NCBI RefSeq assembly: GCF_000003815.2
Contig: NC_049981.1
Span: forward strand, 8,846,377 to 8,910,376
Direction: 5' to 3'
Origin: Branchiostoma floridae
Taxonomy: Eukaryota > Chordata > Leptocardii > Amphioxiformes > Branchiostomatidae
Length of the DNA stretch: 64,000 nt
The translations under genes and the position numbers were made by a program. Shown here piece by piece: positions 22,101-29,399 of this stretch (within the stretch, counting starts at the first letter, position 1; every line of letters begins with the position of its first letter). The notes under the pieces are model-generated. The model saw nothing but the letters and a program-made list of their open reading frames with translations. It was not told the DNA's origin and did not search any database.

Positions 22101-24497
22101 AAAACTGCCGGGTTGTTTAGGAAAAATTCCTCTTTTAACCATAGCCAAAAAATGACAACGTAATATTTTTGGTCCCATTGGTAATACATTACAGGGCAAG
22201 TAACGTTACCGGTAAACTTTGTTACAACAGTAGTCTTTACCCTTTTTTTGTCAAGAGGACATACTTTATTGACTACATCATATAGATATAAGTGGACGTC
22301 CCTAGGGGCATTTAAAAAGTGGGCCACTTTTTTACACCAGGTCAAATAGAAAGCGTAGAAAGCATTGAACAATGGTGACGTTAGTTACGGTTATTTCTGT
22401 ACAACATTTTGTTAACCAAAGTTGGATACAAATGGCAGTCAACAACCCTTTCTTGTTTCTTTAGAAAGCCAGAAAAACTACAGCGTCACAAAAACGGTCA
22501 TTTCTAGTCTTACACGTGGATAATATAACCGTGGCAACGTTCGTACTCGTGGTGGTAACGTTTGTTACCGAATTTGGCGACAGGCATAAACCACCTCACA
22601 CAGCCTCCAAGATCAGTGACGGGAGCGATCTGACGTGATCGGGCAAAGGGCCTGGGTAGCTGGTTTCAACTGTCGAACAATCAGTCTGTGAACTGAATTT
22701 TTACATTTTTGGCTATTATTTGAATTCTTCGTTTCTTCTCAGGCGACAGCCATTTTTTAGGGGGTAGACTCCCACCCGTGGCTATGATAATCTTCTAAGC
22801 CATGAACCAATATGAATATTGTGGTGTATCTTTTGTAAAACATTACAGGGATTGTGGAAAAACCAAGGGACCAGTGATTTTGTCTAAAATTTGCTGCATA
22901 TAAAGTCGCAAAGGCAGGCGACAACATTTTTTACATTCAAATGGGAATGAGCCATATGTCTAAAACTGTAGAGGGAAAGGCGTATGCTAAAGATGTACAG
23001 GGAAGGGCATATGTCTGAATGACCATGGTTTTAATTTTTTCCATTCCCAAATTCACTTACAATAATTCTAACGCTGCGAGTCAAATGACTTTATAAGTCA
23101 TTGACAAAGACAACTCTTCCAACTTTTGTAAAACGTCCTATTTAGAAATGGTACTAGAGACTTCAACAACAGACAAGTACATGTATAACTTTTAAATTTG
23201 TTTAACGTCTTACTGAAAATGACTGTAAACGCATTAACGGTAACAGGGAACATGAGGTTGCCGCAGTGTCTGAAACAGTTCTGAAGTACCACAAACCTCT
23301 AAAATATATGTTAATGGCATTTATCGTTGCTCTGAATTTATCTTGCTCCACCATCACCTACAAAAACAGTGCAGTAACATGCATGCGCCTTTGGAAGTGC
23401 GTCAGGATAGTCTCAGCTACTGTTGTGCGCTATACGTCAGCTGCATGTAGACATACAATTTCATCTTACATTTTCGTACAGCAGCAAAAAGTATGACCTC
23501 TACACTGAACGACTCGTCCTTAACCCTGTTTTAAAAGAGTGATACTTTTATTTTATGTCAAAGATAATTAATCCAGTTTGCTCCTTTCTTTTAGAAATCA
23601 CCTCCAATACAGTTGAGCCCCCTGCAACCACCATACACCTAACATCTATTGCTGCATCAACAACTACACGTTCTTCTTCAACAATAACAACTGTGATCAC
23701 AACTAAGATGCCTACAACTCACTCCACTCAAACTTCTTCAAGGCCAATGACTAGTACTCCTGGAGTGACCACGTCATATGTGCCCACCACATGGAAAACA
23801 GGAACACCAACCACACCACCTGCTACAAAGCCAAGTACAAACTCCCTACTACAAACATCATCAAAAACAATGGATGCATCAACAGTAGCAAAGCCACCCA
23901 GAACAGAAAATGTAGCCACTGATGGGCCAAGTCATATGACTCCTGCGTCGCAGGAAAAAGGTAAATTTATTTTGGATTTTGTCAACGTAACAAACTAACC
24001 CCGCCCTACAACATGTCTAGTTACTCATTACACAACAACTGTCTGGATATCCACATAACTGCGAACACACACCAAGAAAAATAAACACACCAACTAACTA
24101 CAATACAATGTTTTCACATGGGTGGTAAGTACGTCCAAAAGTCAAAACTAAGTGTTCACATAAGTGTGATTGTAAACATTATTATTGTGTTTACAAGCTT
24201 GTCAATATCTACTAACTTTGCCCACAAAATCGCTTTTCTACTGTAGATCCCAGTGCCCAACATGACCTGGAGACTGGTGCCATCGTTGCCATTATCTTGT
24301 CCTGTGTCCTTGTCCTGCTGATAGCTGCTGCTGTCCCTTTCTTCATATATCGGAGATGGTCGAGTACAAGAGGATCAAGGACGGATGTTCCACATTCCTT
24401 TGGCAATCTTGTTTATGACATGGGGAATTTGGGATTAGACAATGGTGTCGGTAAAAAGGGAGATGCTGTAGCCATGGAAATGGTGTCAACTGGGTAG
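999..24497 (+). CDS. Multi-CTLD / pentraxin / mucin-stalk transmembrane lectin receptor (19 exons, 5' end outside or not found)
   Basis: Joined exons: 999-1089, 3375-3551, 3778-3822, 4170-4339, 6254-6327, 6477-6577, 8730-8841, 9231-9364, 12463-12614, 12886-12988, 13549-13778, 14325-14496, 15576-15793, 16226-16628, 16921-17032, 17779-17921, 18203-18376, 23595-23960, 24247-24497. Every junction is AG/GT and the codon phases match from end to end, giving 1,075 residues and a TAG stop. Domain order is CTLD1 (N-terminal part missing), Thr/Pro linker, CTLD2, CTLD3, CTLD4, pentraxin, CTLD5, Thr/Ser/Pro stalk, transmembrane helix, and a tail with FGNLVY. CTLDs show WIGL, EPN-type and WND/WDD motifs with the expected cysteines. 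The C-terminal plan resembles mannose-receptor-family endocytic receptors, but a pentraxin module is not part of that family. The likely role is cell-surface carbohydrate or microbe recognition and uptake (inference). The first exon, signal peptide and promoter are not in view. A minor exon could be missing in the large stalk intron, though the phases do not require one. Confidence 0.88.
1135..1790 (+). repeat. Interspersed CTAGCGGC / TATGCAAAT repeat family, copy a
   Basis: Shares the ordered blocks of the family seen best at 32795-33600. These are an acacttcgtgaaacgaagtg-like start, GGATGG..TTGATATTTGGTATGTGGGT, CTCTAGCGGC, TACTGCAGCGGAACTTCCGG and a downstream AATTAGG..TTTGCAT segment. It lies in the first visible lectin intron. 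Confidence 0.65.
2058..2615 (+). repeat. Tandem repeat, period about 172 bases, about 3.2 units
   Basis: The block gcaagccc..aatggaagttatac begins at 2064, 2233, 2410 and 2579, giving spacings of 169, 177 and 169. Each unit also contains a GGTCACAAGTG-like and a TTGTACTGATA-like block in the same order. It is a local satellite in the intron between the first two visible lectin exons. The rest of that intron (1791-2057, 2616-3374) shows nothing recognisable. Confidence 0.8.
3375..3551 (+). CDS. Lectin receptor exon 2: C-terminal half of CTLD1
   Basis: Encodes YQWSDGTPVGFTDWAPGEPN, then a WND motif (QWNDVSC) and the last CTLD cysteine. EPN (3428-3436) plus WND is the mannose-type calcium and sugar-binding signature, so this domain keeps the canonical ligands. 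The acceptor is TTTTGCCAG and the donor is GTGTGG. Phase is 1 in and 1 out. Confidence 0.9.
3778..3822 (+). CDS. Lectin receptor exon 3: 15-residue Thr/Pro linker
   Basis: A 45-base class 1-1 exon between TTTACAG and GTAAGG, encoding GQSPIVQPTSATAPP. It links CTLD1 to CTLD2 in frame. It was chosen because it restores the phase needed by the next lectin exon. Confidence 0.75.
4170..4339 (+). CDS. Lectin receptor exon 4: N-terminal part of CTLD2
   Basis: Begins VTCEDPSWLYFQDSCYLF, the usual CTLD opening with two cysteines. It continues with WDGARQDC and GGDLVSLGSPEEAGFV, the first alpha-helix region. The acceptor is TACTTACAG. The donor is GTCAAC (weaker). It ends in phase 0. Confidence 0.88.
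4500..5745 (-). repeat. Interspersed CTAGCGGC / TATGCAAAT repeat family, copy b (long, inverted)
   Basis: On the minus strand it begins with CGCCAGAATGG at about 5720, then runs of GTGTGTCTGT, CCTAGCGGC twice, and TACTGCAGCGGAAAC. It ends in a tandem tail of about 230-base units holding ATTATGCAAAT..ATTTGCATAATTAATGAG. It fills most of the CTLD2 intron (4340-6253); 5746-6253 shows nothing recognisable. Confidence 0.75.
6254..6327 (+). CDS. Lectin receptor exon 5: WIGL segment of CTLD2
   Basis: Encodes QLVYGTRAWIGLREYGVEG. The acceptor is AATAATCAG and the donor is GTATGA. It starts in phase 0, as the preceding exon requires, and ends in phase 2. Confidence 0.86.
6477..6577 (+). CDS. Lectin receptor exon 6: sugar-site segment of CTLD2
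   Basis: Encodes WSDQTPVSFFNWGQGEPN followed by a conserved cysteine (QQCGAMYLHN). EPN is the mannose-type ligand-binding tripeptide. The acceptor is TTTTATAG and the donor is GTAAGC. Phase is 2 in, 1 out. Confidence 0.9.
6725..6935 (+). repeat. SINE-like repeat fragment
   Basis: Shares GTGCGATGGT..CAAATC..CTACAAATCACCCG with the fuller copy at 31915-32175. It lies in the CTLD2 intron 6578-8729. The rest of that intron holds a TA microsatellite (8524-8562) and an AT-rich tail of the TATGCAAAT family (8635-8700). Bases 7000-8340 contain a GC-richer stretch with repeated CAGCACTGGA that I cannot name. Confidence 0.5.
8524..8562. repeat. TA-rich microsatellite
   Basis: Nearly pure (TA)n, interrupted once by GATT, in the CTLD2 intron. 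Confidence 0.9.
8730..8841 (+). CDS. Lectin receptor exon 7: end of CTLD2, linker and first residues of CTLD3
   Basis: Encodes GQWDDDNCGMQHNYICEKAN, the last CTLD strands with WDD in place of WND, then a Thr/Ala/Pro linker ending PWSGNCMR. The cysteine there is the first of CTLD3. The acceptor is TTCCTGTAG and the donor is GTTAGT. Confidence 0.86.
9231..9364 (+). CDS. Lectin receptor exon 8: N-terminal part of CTLD3
   Basis: Encodes SGWSSYGNKCFKIFDEQKTW then AARDVC and MDLAAIENEFEQ, a standard CTLD first half. The acceptor is CCTTCAAG and the donor is GTATCA. Phase is 2 in, 1 out. Confidence 0.88.
9845..11110 (-). mobile_element. Decayed LINE (non-LTR retrotransposon) fragment
   Basis: Read on the minus strand, 11060-10800 gives reverse-transcriptase text: QQAGFRPGKSCTGQLLNL and VYVDLSAAYDTVNH (the first catalytic Asp box). 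An LADDLSIV relic of the YADD box follows near 10650. Further down, about 10080-9860 gives FNRLKTGTGRCK and HIVVCP, the zinc-knuckle-like C-terminus. Several stops and frameshifts show it is dead. It sits inside the CTLD3 intron, antisense to the lectin gene. Confidence 0.8.
11365..11960. repeat. Unclassified repeat-like stretch with a perfect palindrome
   Basis: CCCGGATATATCCGGG at 11763-11778 is a 16-base perfect inverted repeat. The right side ends GGCAGTTTAAGGGTTAA, resembling a terminal sequence next to TTAA. I could not find the matching left terminus, so the class is open. Confidence 0.35.
11960..12210 (-). repeat. Interspersed CTAGCGGC / TATGCAAAT repeat family, copy c (short)
   Basis: Contains the family's ccaaaaatcatgacgatacatcaac block and a degraded region around CTGCAGTACCGCAG, inverted relative to copy e. 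Confidence 0.55.
12463..12614 (+). CDS. Lectin receptor exon 9: middle of CTLD3
   Basis: Encodes LWIGLSQRSEPGQFLWTSG and YTNWAASEPG. EPG replaces EPN at the primary sugar-site tripeptide, so mannose-type binding is doubtful here. The acceptor is CTGTCAACAG and the donor is a strong GTGAGT. It ends in phase 0. Confidence 0.87.
12886..12988 (+). CDS. Lectin receptor exon 10: C-terminal part of CTLD3
   Basis: Encodes DDSCVEMRTDYND, then LWDDVSCDAVRGFICQGFK with both closing cysteines. The acceptor is GCTTCTAG and the donor is GTTTGG. Phase is 0 in, 1 out. The GT microsatellite of the next intron starts just downstream. Confidence 0.88.
12997..13452. repeat. Large GT microsatellite
   Basis: About 455 bases of (GT)n with TTTGT, TATGT and GATTGT interruptions, in the intron between CTLD3 and CTLD4. 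It opens long Cys/Val-rich and Thr/His-rich reading frames on both strands, which are artefacts of composition. Confidence 0.95.
13549..13778 (+). CDS. Lectin receptor exon 11: linker and first half of CTLD4
   Basis: A short Ser/Thr/Pro linker, then CPSGYTQYLQSCYKV, WEEENVAC, GGQLSSILNVYQQ and VWIGLSDSQ. This is a full CTLD first half with the WIGL core. The acceptor is ATTTTCAG and the donor is GTAAGA. Phase is 1 in, 0 out. Confidence 0.92.
13975..14105 (+). repeat. Interspersed repeat also present at 56215-56345
   Basis: Both places share CACTACGTATCCA/GTACTACGTATCC, then GTAGATACGGTTAGATCAGTGACA, and end in TCTGTAG.ACCC after a CAC..GCCGAA block. The family is unknown. It lies in the CTLD4 intron 13779-14324, which otherwise shows nothing. 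Confidence 0.6.
14325..14496 (+). CDS. Lectin receptor exon 12: second half of CTLD4
   Basis: Encodes YRWTDGWPVLYVNWGANEPS, then EGCVAMEEGGAWDDTTC and the final cysteine (AVCKISN). EPS replaces EPN, so the canonical mannose site is altered. The acceptor is TATATTCAG and the donor is GTATGT. It ends in phase 1, and the next exon opens the pentraxin module. Confidence 0.92.
14900..15285 (+). repeat. Intronic repeat, copy 1, with perfect palindrome
   Basis: Aligns by eye with 22030-22380. Shared blocks include ATCGGCTT..TTTCAGT, TGTTTAGGAAAA.TCCCTCTT, TACAGGGCA, and GATATAAGTGGACATCCCTA. It carries AACGTTACCGGTAACGTT at 15101-15118 inside a longer perfect palindrome (15099-15120). It lies in the CTLD4-pentraxin intron 14497-15575. 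Confidence 0.75.
15576..15793 (+). CDS. Lectin receptor exon 13: first half of pentraxin domain
   Basis: Encodes a pentraxin start: TFPSPRSVSNYAEL, LRLFTLCLQMRTDM (the first disulphide cysteine) and MVSYAVQQQHNELLIF. The region equals the CRP/SAP strand carrying the Asp-Asn calcium ligands; here it is His-Asn. The acceptor is CACTTACAG and the donor is GTAAGT. Phase is 1 in, 0 out. Confidence 0.88.
15794..16225. other. Intron within the pentraxin coding region
   Basis: AT-rich, with a short AATAATAAT-type run near 16085-16115. Nothing else recognised. Confidence 0.6.
16226..16628 (+). CDS. Lectin receptor exon 14: second half of pentraxin domain
   Basis: Encodes RHAVCATWRSTDGSWQVYTD, a pentraxin-signature region with the second disulphide cysteine. 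Then come QDQDAVGGAFHPDQAFSGEL (calcium-loop region), VNLWDRVLTPAEI and a C-terminal CGQHGNVIDW. The acceptor is TTTTCCAG and the donor is GTGAGT, which interrupts the codon before an in-frame TAG in the intron. It ends in phase 1, so the whole pentraxin is bounded by phase-1 introns. Confidence 0.92.
16921..17032 (+). CDS. Lectin receptor exon 15: linker and start of CTLD5
   Basis: Encodes a Pro-rich linker (LPPTAPPSHPG), then RCPDLTWVLWGRKCYYVESG, the opening of a CTLD. The acceptor is CTATGTTACAG and the donor is GTGAAT. Phase is 1 in, 2 out. Confidence 0.88.
17033..17778. other. CTLD5 intron with a repeat fragment
   Basis: Bases 17210-17300 resemble 54700-54790 in inverted-ended blocks such as TGGGCCCC..TTGAAAATGTGACCGT. 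This suggests a shared dispersed repeat. Nothing else recognised. Confidence 0.4.
17779..17921 (+). CDS. Lectin receptor exon 16: middle of CTLD5
   Basis: Encodes RSWPEADYECTGRGAELVSL, then IGLLQQMQLTSSVWIGLYKN. The acceptor is TGCTTATAG and the donor is GTAAGT. Phase is 2 in, 1 out. Confidence 0.91.
18203..18376 (+). CDS. Lectin receptor exon 17: C-terminal half of CTLD5
   Basis: Encodes IEWTDGSPVDYTNWASGEPN, then NCVEMYADGRWNDINC and LGFVCETS. EPN with WND is a full mannose-type site. The acceptor is TTTGAAG and the donor is GTACGT. Phase is 1 in, 1 out. Confidence 0.93.
18500..18600 (+). repeat. Dispersed repeat with GGAAACGGTCAGACGTTTC core
   Basis: The block GATATG.TTTTGGAAAC.GTCAGACGTTTC..ATCCACT..GTCAGT.ACACTGA recurs at 42073-42180 in the same orientation and at 34170-34270 and 46130-46235 inverted. 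It is an unnamed interspersed family, four copies in this window. Confidence 0.6.
19093..19135. repeat. TA microsatellite beside the foldback element
   Basis: Uninterrupted (TA)n of about 40 bases immediately left of the foldback arm. Confidence 0.9.
19140..21832. mobile_element. Foldback-type element: long imperfect palindrome with a nested MITE
   Basis: Left arm about 19140-19935 is the inverted copy of the right arm about 20225-21832 (excluding the insertion 20354-21234). Matching blocks include GTATTGCATACACCAGTATGCCATC..GGTAGTGCATTTCGCC, GGGACATTTGAACTTGATTTTGGTGAT, GACGGGTGACC, and CACATGTT.GGT..ACATTGTGG.ATGAAATGTAGCTGAT. The loop is roughly 19936-20225. There is no coding capacity. 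It lies in the mucin-stalk intron. Confidence 0.82.
20350..21238. mobile_element. piggyBac-like MITE with TTAA target duplication, copy 1
   Basis: Perfect 19-base terminal inverted repeats GTTTAACCCTATCTAGACC at 20348-20366 and its complement at 21222-21240, including flanking TTAA on both sides (20350-20353, 21235-21238). TTAA followed by CCC is typical of piggyBac ends. The foldback left arm shows the same site with one TTAA and no insert (about 19757). No transposase is encoded. It contains four TGACGTCA octamers (20691, 20906, 20919, 21079). Confidence 0.85.
22030..22380 (+). repeat. Intronic repeat, copy 2
   Basis: Second copy of the repeat at 14900-15285, in the same gene and orientation. 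The palindrome is decayed here (GTAACGTTACCGGTAAACTT at about 22199). A possible third, truncated copy starts near 63880 at the right edge. Confidence 0.75.
23595..23960 (+). CDS. Lectin receptor exon 18: Thr/Ser/Pro mucin-like stalk
   Basis: A class 1-1 exon of about 122 residues with no cysteine, dominated by Thr, Ser and Pro (for example STTTRSSSTITTVITTKMPT). It is expected to be heavily O-glycosylated and to hold the lectin domains away from the membrane. The acceptor is CTTTCTTTTAG and the donor is GTAAAT. Confidence 0.86.
24247..24497 (+). CDS. Lectin receptor exon 19: transmembrane helix and cytoplasmic tail
   Basis: Begins DPSAQHDLETG, then a hydrophobic helix AIVAIILSCVLVLLIAAAV with a stop-transfer YRRW. 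The tail is about 55 residues and ends in TAG at 24495-24497. FGNLVY at 24399-24416 fits FxNxxY, the known tyrosine-based internalisation motif of the mannose receptor. The acceptor is TCTACTGTAG. Confidence 0.9.
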
Positions 24498-25330
24498 AAA
24501 AACAAGAGTTTAACCTTTTATAAACTATCATACTTTTATGGAAGTTACTATGAAGTACGAAACACACACCAACTAAACAGATAGTTTTATAGAATCTGCA
24601 TATATTTCTGTGTTAGATCATATGTAATTCGTTTTGATAACATTGGTTGGCCATGAGAACTGCAATAGAATGTATTTGTAGGTGTAGTTACCTAGAATCG
24701 AATAAAACTCTCCCTTTGTAGGTAGATCTAGAGTAAAATAATTTTTTATAATTTTAATAATAATTTAACTTGAATCGTTTACACTAAAGCTCTATATTGT
24801 AATGACATAGTACCTTGATAACAGATTTTTATCATTACCATTGATTTTGCCTTCTAAATGCTAATGAGTGACAATAGGAACGATTAACAACATATATAGC
24901 CAAAACATTTTTTTTATTTCAGAAAGTAAACTTTGCAATTAGACAGAAAGAGATTGTCAGATTGATAGAATTTATAAGATCTACTTCATGTATATTAACC
25001 CGGCTGAATTTGTATTGGACTTTCAAAATCTGGACTTTATATGGTTATCGACCAAATTCTAAATGAAGGCAGAATTAGATGATGTTAATTTCTGTGTGAT
25101 TCACTGATGTAGAATGGCACATGTAAGGAGACACATGTACACCACAGAGAATGCAATAAAAGATGATGGAAAACATATTTTGTTGGTTATATCCTTCCTA
25201 GGCCTCCCTTGCACTGTTATGTTCTTTTTATAATTCATTGTCATGTATTAATTGATTTTTTAAAGTGCGAAACAAATAAATAAAAACAGATTAGAATAAA
25301 AAACAAAACTAGAGTTCGGTGACCTCAACT
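24498..25330. other. 3' UTR of the lectin receptor and AT-rich intergenic DNA
   Basis: Two AATAAA signals (24701, 25155) and AT-rich unique-looking sequence. No coding evidence. Confidence 0.6.
24701..24706 (+). other. Probable polyadenylation signal of the lectin receptor
   Basis: AATAAA lies 204 bases after the stop codon. A second AATAAA at 25155-25160 is an alternative. Neither is confirmed by transcript evidence. Confidence 0.5.
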
Positions 25331-26280
25331 TCCATGAAATATTTAAAGCTCTTGTAAATTTTATGCAAATGACTGGTACATTTACATGAATTAACGAAGG
25401 TTCATCATTGACTAACCTACACATGTCACAAGTATAAAATTCTCATAATTAATCATTAACTGGTTAAGCGGTTTTGCAATTTTCGCATATATTATGCTTA
25501 TGTTCCATCTTAATTTACATGTATTACATTTATTGTAGTCCAGTTATTGAAATTATGCAATTTCCAAATTAATTATGCAAATTAAGTACTCATTTGCATA
25601 ACACGTTTATTATTATGAACTTCGCCTAAGCTACCCGCATGCCTAAAATGACATCAATCCGTGATATCGATCAATGATATCAGTTGTCCTTAACGGACTG
25701 TCTTGGCGAAAATGCCCCTGCAGTTCCAGAAATAAATGTGAAACTTGCCCCACTTTGTCATGACGCTAAAAGCTATCTATCACCAAAATGTCAAGACAAT
25801 ATCATGTCTGTGACAAGAGATACATTGAAAAAACTGCTATGATAGATTATTCTGATTAATTATGCAAATGCACTCCTATTTTGCATAAGTAGTATTTAAA
25901 TTTGTACACCATTGTCTAAGGTACCTACGTAACAAAAATCATGAAAATGCGCTGTTTCCTTCTTGAGCTATCCACTTCTGAAGTTTTTGACAAAGATGCC
26001 CTTGCCATCCCAAAACTAGTTGCTAGGGGGCTCAAACTTATGTCACTTCTTCCCAAGCACAAGAGCTATCTAGTACCCCAAATTCGTGACCATAGCTTGT
26101 TCTGAAGAGAAAACACATCCAGAAGTTGCGCTACAGTACCAAGGCTAACCGCTAGGGGGCCCAAAATCTAATCATTTCCAGCTTTCATCACCTACCAACA
26201 CACCAAGTATGAAACCAATCCACTTAGCCGTTCTTGAGTTATCTTGGTGACCGACACACAGACAAACGCGACTGAAAACT
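25330..26280 (-). repeat. Interspersed CTAGCGGC / TATGCAAAT repeat family, copy d
   Basis: Inverted copy with AATTATGCAAATTAAGTACTC, two CTAGGGGGC blocks (near 26030 and 26150), GCGCTACAGTACC, and ccaacacaccaagtatgaaaccaatccac. Confidence 0.75.
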
Positions 26281-26389
26281 TTAGTAATTACAAATAACTT
26301 AAGTAATGTCAAATCAAAGAATGGAATATACAATATAAAGTAATAAGTGATCAAATGGTGAAGCTAGGTCCCTAGGCATAATGTACATC

Positions 26390-29270
26390 GGCAGGTAGTC
26401 GTCCAGGTACATATGTTGTCTGTAGTAAAGCTGCCATTCAAGTGGGATCTATAATAAGACATAAAGAATTTTTGACACACTGTAGAGTGAGGTTTGAGTA
26501 CATGTATTGGCGGATGTCTAGCGGTAAATTGTTCCAGATGACGGCAATATGACTACAGTAAGAGAATTAAAACGTTTCAGTTTTACATGGCTGGGGTACA
26601 AGTTAAAAGTGGTCAGTGGAGCGAAGTGATCTACTTGGTATGGATACATTGAGGACATGAGAAATGAAATTGTTGGTGCAGTAGATGTAACGGAAGCATT
26701 TGAAAAGAAGGTATCACAAAAATGTCTCGTCTGTAGACGGTAGAAAGTTGGTTTGGGCTAATCTGTCCGTATAGTTTAGTTCATAATCATTGCAGATGTA
26801 TTCACTAGCAGTAGCACGTCTTTGAACGCCTTTTAGTTTGTACAGTATTTTGCGGTGGCCATGCCCGAGAACAGTAGTCTAAATGTGGTATCACCAGAGA
26901 TCGATACAAATTGAGTTTAACAGTGATGGAAGCATTAAAGCTTACGGATCTCTTGATCATTGCAAGAATTGAGCTACAGTTGGATTATCTTCTCAGGTAC
27001 ATAAACATTCCAAGATAAGCTATGTTGTACATGAACAAGTCATCGTATCGACTGAGTACAGAATCTGACATGCTATAAGGGTATTCTGCAGGTGATGGTT
27101 TACGTGCGACACTGACAACTGAGGACTTAGATGGATGAAATTTCGTCCTCCAGGTTTCCTCCAGGCTACAAGACGGGCTAGGACGGATTGAAATTTAAAA
27201 CAATAAAAAATTGAAATAATTGTTCTAAAACATTTAACGTCATCTGCAAACGTGGCGGTTTTACCAAATTGAACACATTTCGCCTTATATCGCCTTCTTA
27301 GGAACCGTTCTAAAAGATAGTCGCTAAATAATGCAAGCAGAGCACCCAAAAGATTTCATTTTGTGCACAAGGAGCTTATCGGAGACACTATCAAAGGCTT
27401 TGCAAAAATCCAAGAATATGACGGCAACTTGCCCAGATTTGTCCAGACCTAGCTATTTCAAAATTGACTTCTAATAGTTGGGTGATATACCCTTGAAGAA
27501 CCCATGTTAAATGGGAGAAATAAACAGTGTTTGACAATAATGGATATAGTGAGTTGAAAATTCATCTTTCGAAAACGTTGCTTGTAACGTTAATACATAA
27601 TTTGGTGAAATAGGTCTATAGTGAGACACGCTGCTCTTGTCCCCCTTCTAAAACATTGGGATCACATTTGCTTTCTACCACATGGAAGGTATTTTCCTAT
27701 TAAACACAGATAAAAAACATTTTCAAGAAGAAGCTAACTGAGCTGCACACTTATTTAGGACCATAGCTGGAAGGTCGTCCGGTCCTGTGGCCTTTGTAAC
27801 TTCCAGGTTTTTAAGAATGGATTCAATATTGCTGACAGTAAATGTAACTGAGGAGATGCTTGGCACACTCGAGGTATCAATCAAGTCTGACAACGGGGTC
27901 TGTACGATTAAAAAGGAGTAAAAGACACAATTCAGCCTTCTTCAACACACTCATTCTGAATTCTGTCAGGTAGATTTTTACACTTTGTCCCAGTGTGGAA
28001 GAAAGACAATTTTGTATGTTTGCTAAGTTCGATGTCTCCCAAATAAGTTGCGGAGACGCCTGAATTTGCTCAGTGATTTGATTTGCCTGTTTTCCATTTG
28101 GCTTTAGCCCATGCTGTGTGTTTGCATTTTTTAAATGCCTTACTTCCGAGTCCATTCAAGGTGGTGCAGTCATATTCTTGATGACTTTTTGGGGGTATGA
28201 ATTTGTCCACAGCCGCTTTGGCTGAAGTTAACCATCTCCCAGATGGAGTCTAAACAGAGACAGGAATCGATGGTTTCAGACAGTGGGAATGGTTATAGAT
28301 AGGTATTCAAGCCAACAAAGTCACAATTCTTACAAGTCAAGACATCGTAGCATTTGGGATGTGATTGAATGTCGACTTTAAACTCAATAATAGAGTGATC
28401 AGTGTCAAATTCGAGGTCCACTTTGGATACAGTAGAGAAAGAACCTCGTTAACCTGTTTCAAGTAGAAATCACCAATAATGGCAATGAAAGTACGAGGGG
28501 TGATTAATATGTCCTCGGCCTTACCCAGAAATAATAAGCACAACTCAGATTTCAAAGCATAGATGTCAAATATAAAGTCATATATGAATGTGTACCAAAA
28601 TTGAAATTAGTGTGATCATTACTTTGTTACTTTGTGTGATCATTACCCAGTAACGTTAGAGAAGGGAGAGGACAAAAAACGTGGACACTTGAGCTGCGAC
28701 CTGAGGTGTGCGGGTCAACTTGATGACAACAACAACGCTGATGGAAGTCAGACACCCACTTCTTTATGCTTGAAATAGAAATAGAATCATTAATTAATAA
28801 TTTGACAAATATTTTGACAATGTCTTTAGTTAATGAAAAAGAGTTGACCCACTCGTCTGATCATAATTCACCCTTGTTTTTCTCGCCACTTACCTTCTAA
28901 TTTTCAAAAAACGAATGCCTGGAAAGTTATTACTGCAATGATTTGAAATTTGGATGATATTGATAAAAGGCTACTGTGAAGTTGTGCTTCGAAATCTGAG
29001 TTGTGCTTATCATTTCTGGATGAGGCCGAGGACTTATTGATCACCCCTCGTATTAACCGATCAATCTTTGTCTCCAAAGACGTCCAATCAACCCCGGGCA
29101 GGTTGAAGTCCCCCATTACAATGAAATCCGGAACTTTTCTGGAAACAATTTCCAGTGTGAATTTCAGGTCACTTGAAAAGACATTGATATCGTGATTGGG
29201 CGCTCTATATATATAATATATCATGATTACAATTTCTGAGTGAAATTCGAGCTTATAGTACATACAAGGA
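26390..29270 (-). mobile_element. Long decayed LINE (non-LTR retrotransposon)
   Basis: Read on the minus strand from 29270: endonuclease text YIYRAPNHDINVF and VMGDFNLPGVDWTSLE (the GDFN box). Around 27440-27390 comes reverse-transcriptase box A, VIFLDFCKAFDSVSDKLL. At about 27260, TATFADDVKCF stands for the YADD box. Around 26900-26750, C-terminal text HLDYCSRVWPP and TKRRSKTC is visible. Many stops and shifts break it. Part of it (28340-28560 and 28985-29060) is also present as mutually inverted copies. Confidence 0.78.
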
Positions 29271-29399
29271 TTCTTCTAGATAAAGGCTCGAACTCACACA
29301 GACGCCTGGCTTTCTAGTTATGAGACAGCGCCAGAAGAACCCCTCTACCTCTTTTACCAGGGTTCATAGAGAACCTGTCCCTACGTAGGATTTAATAGT

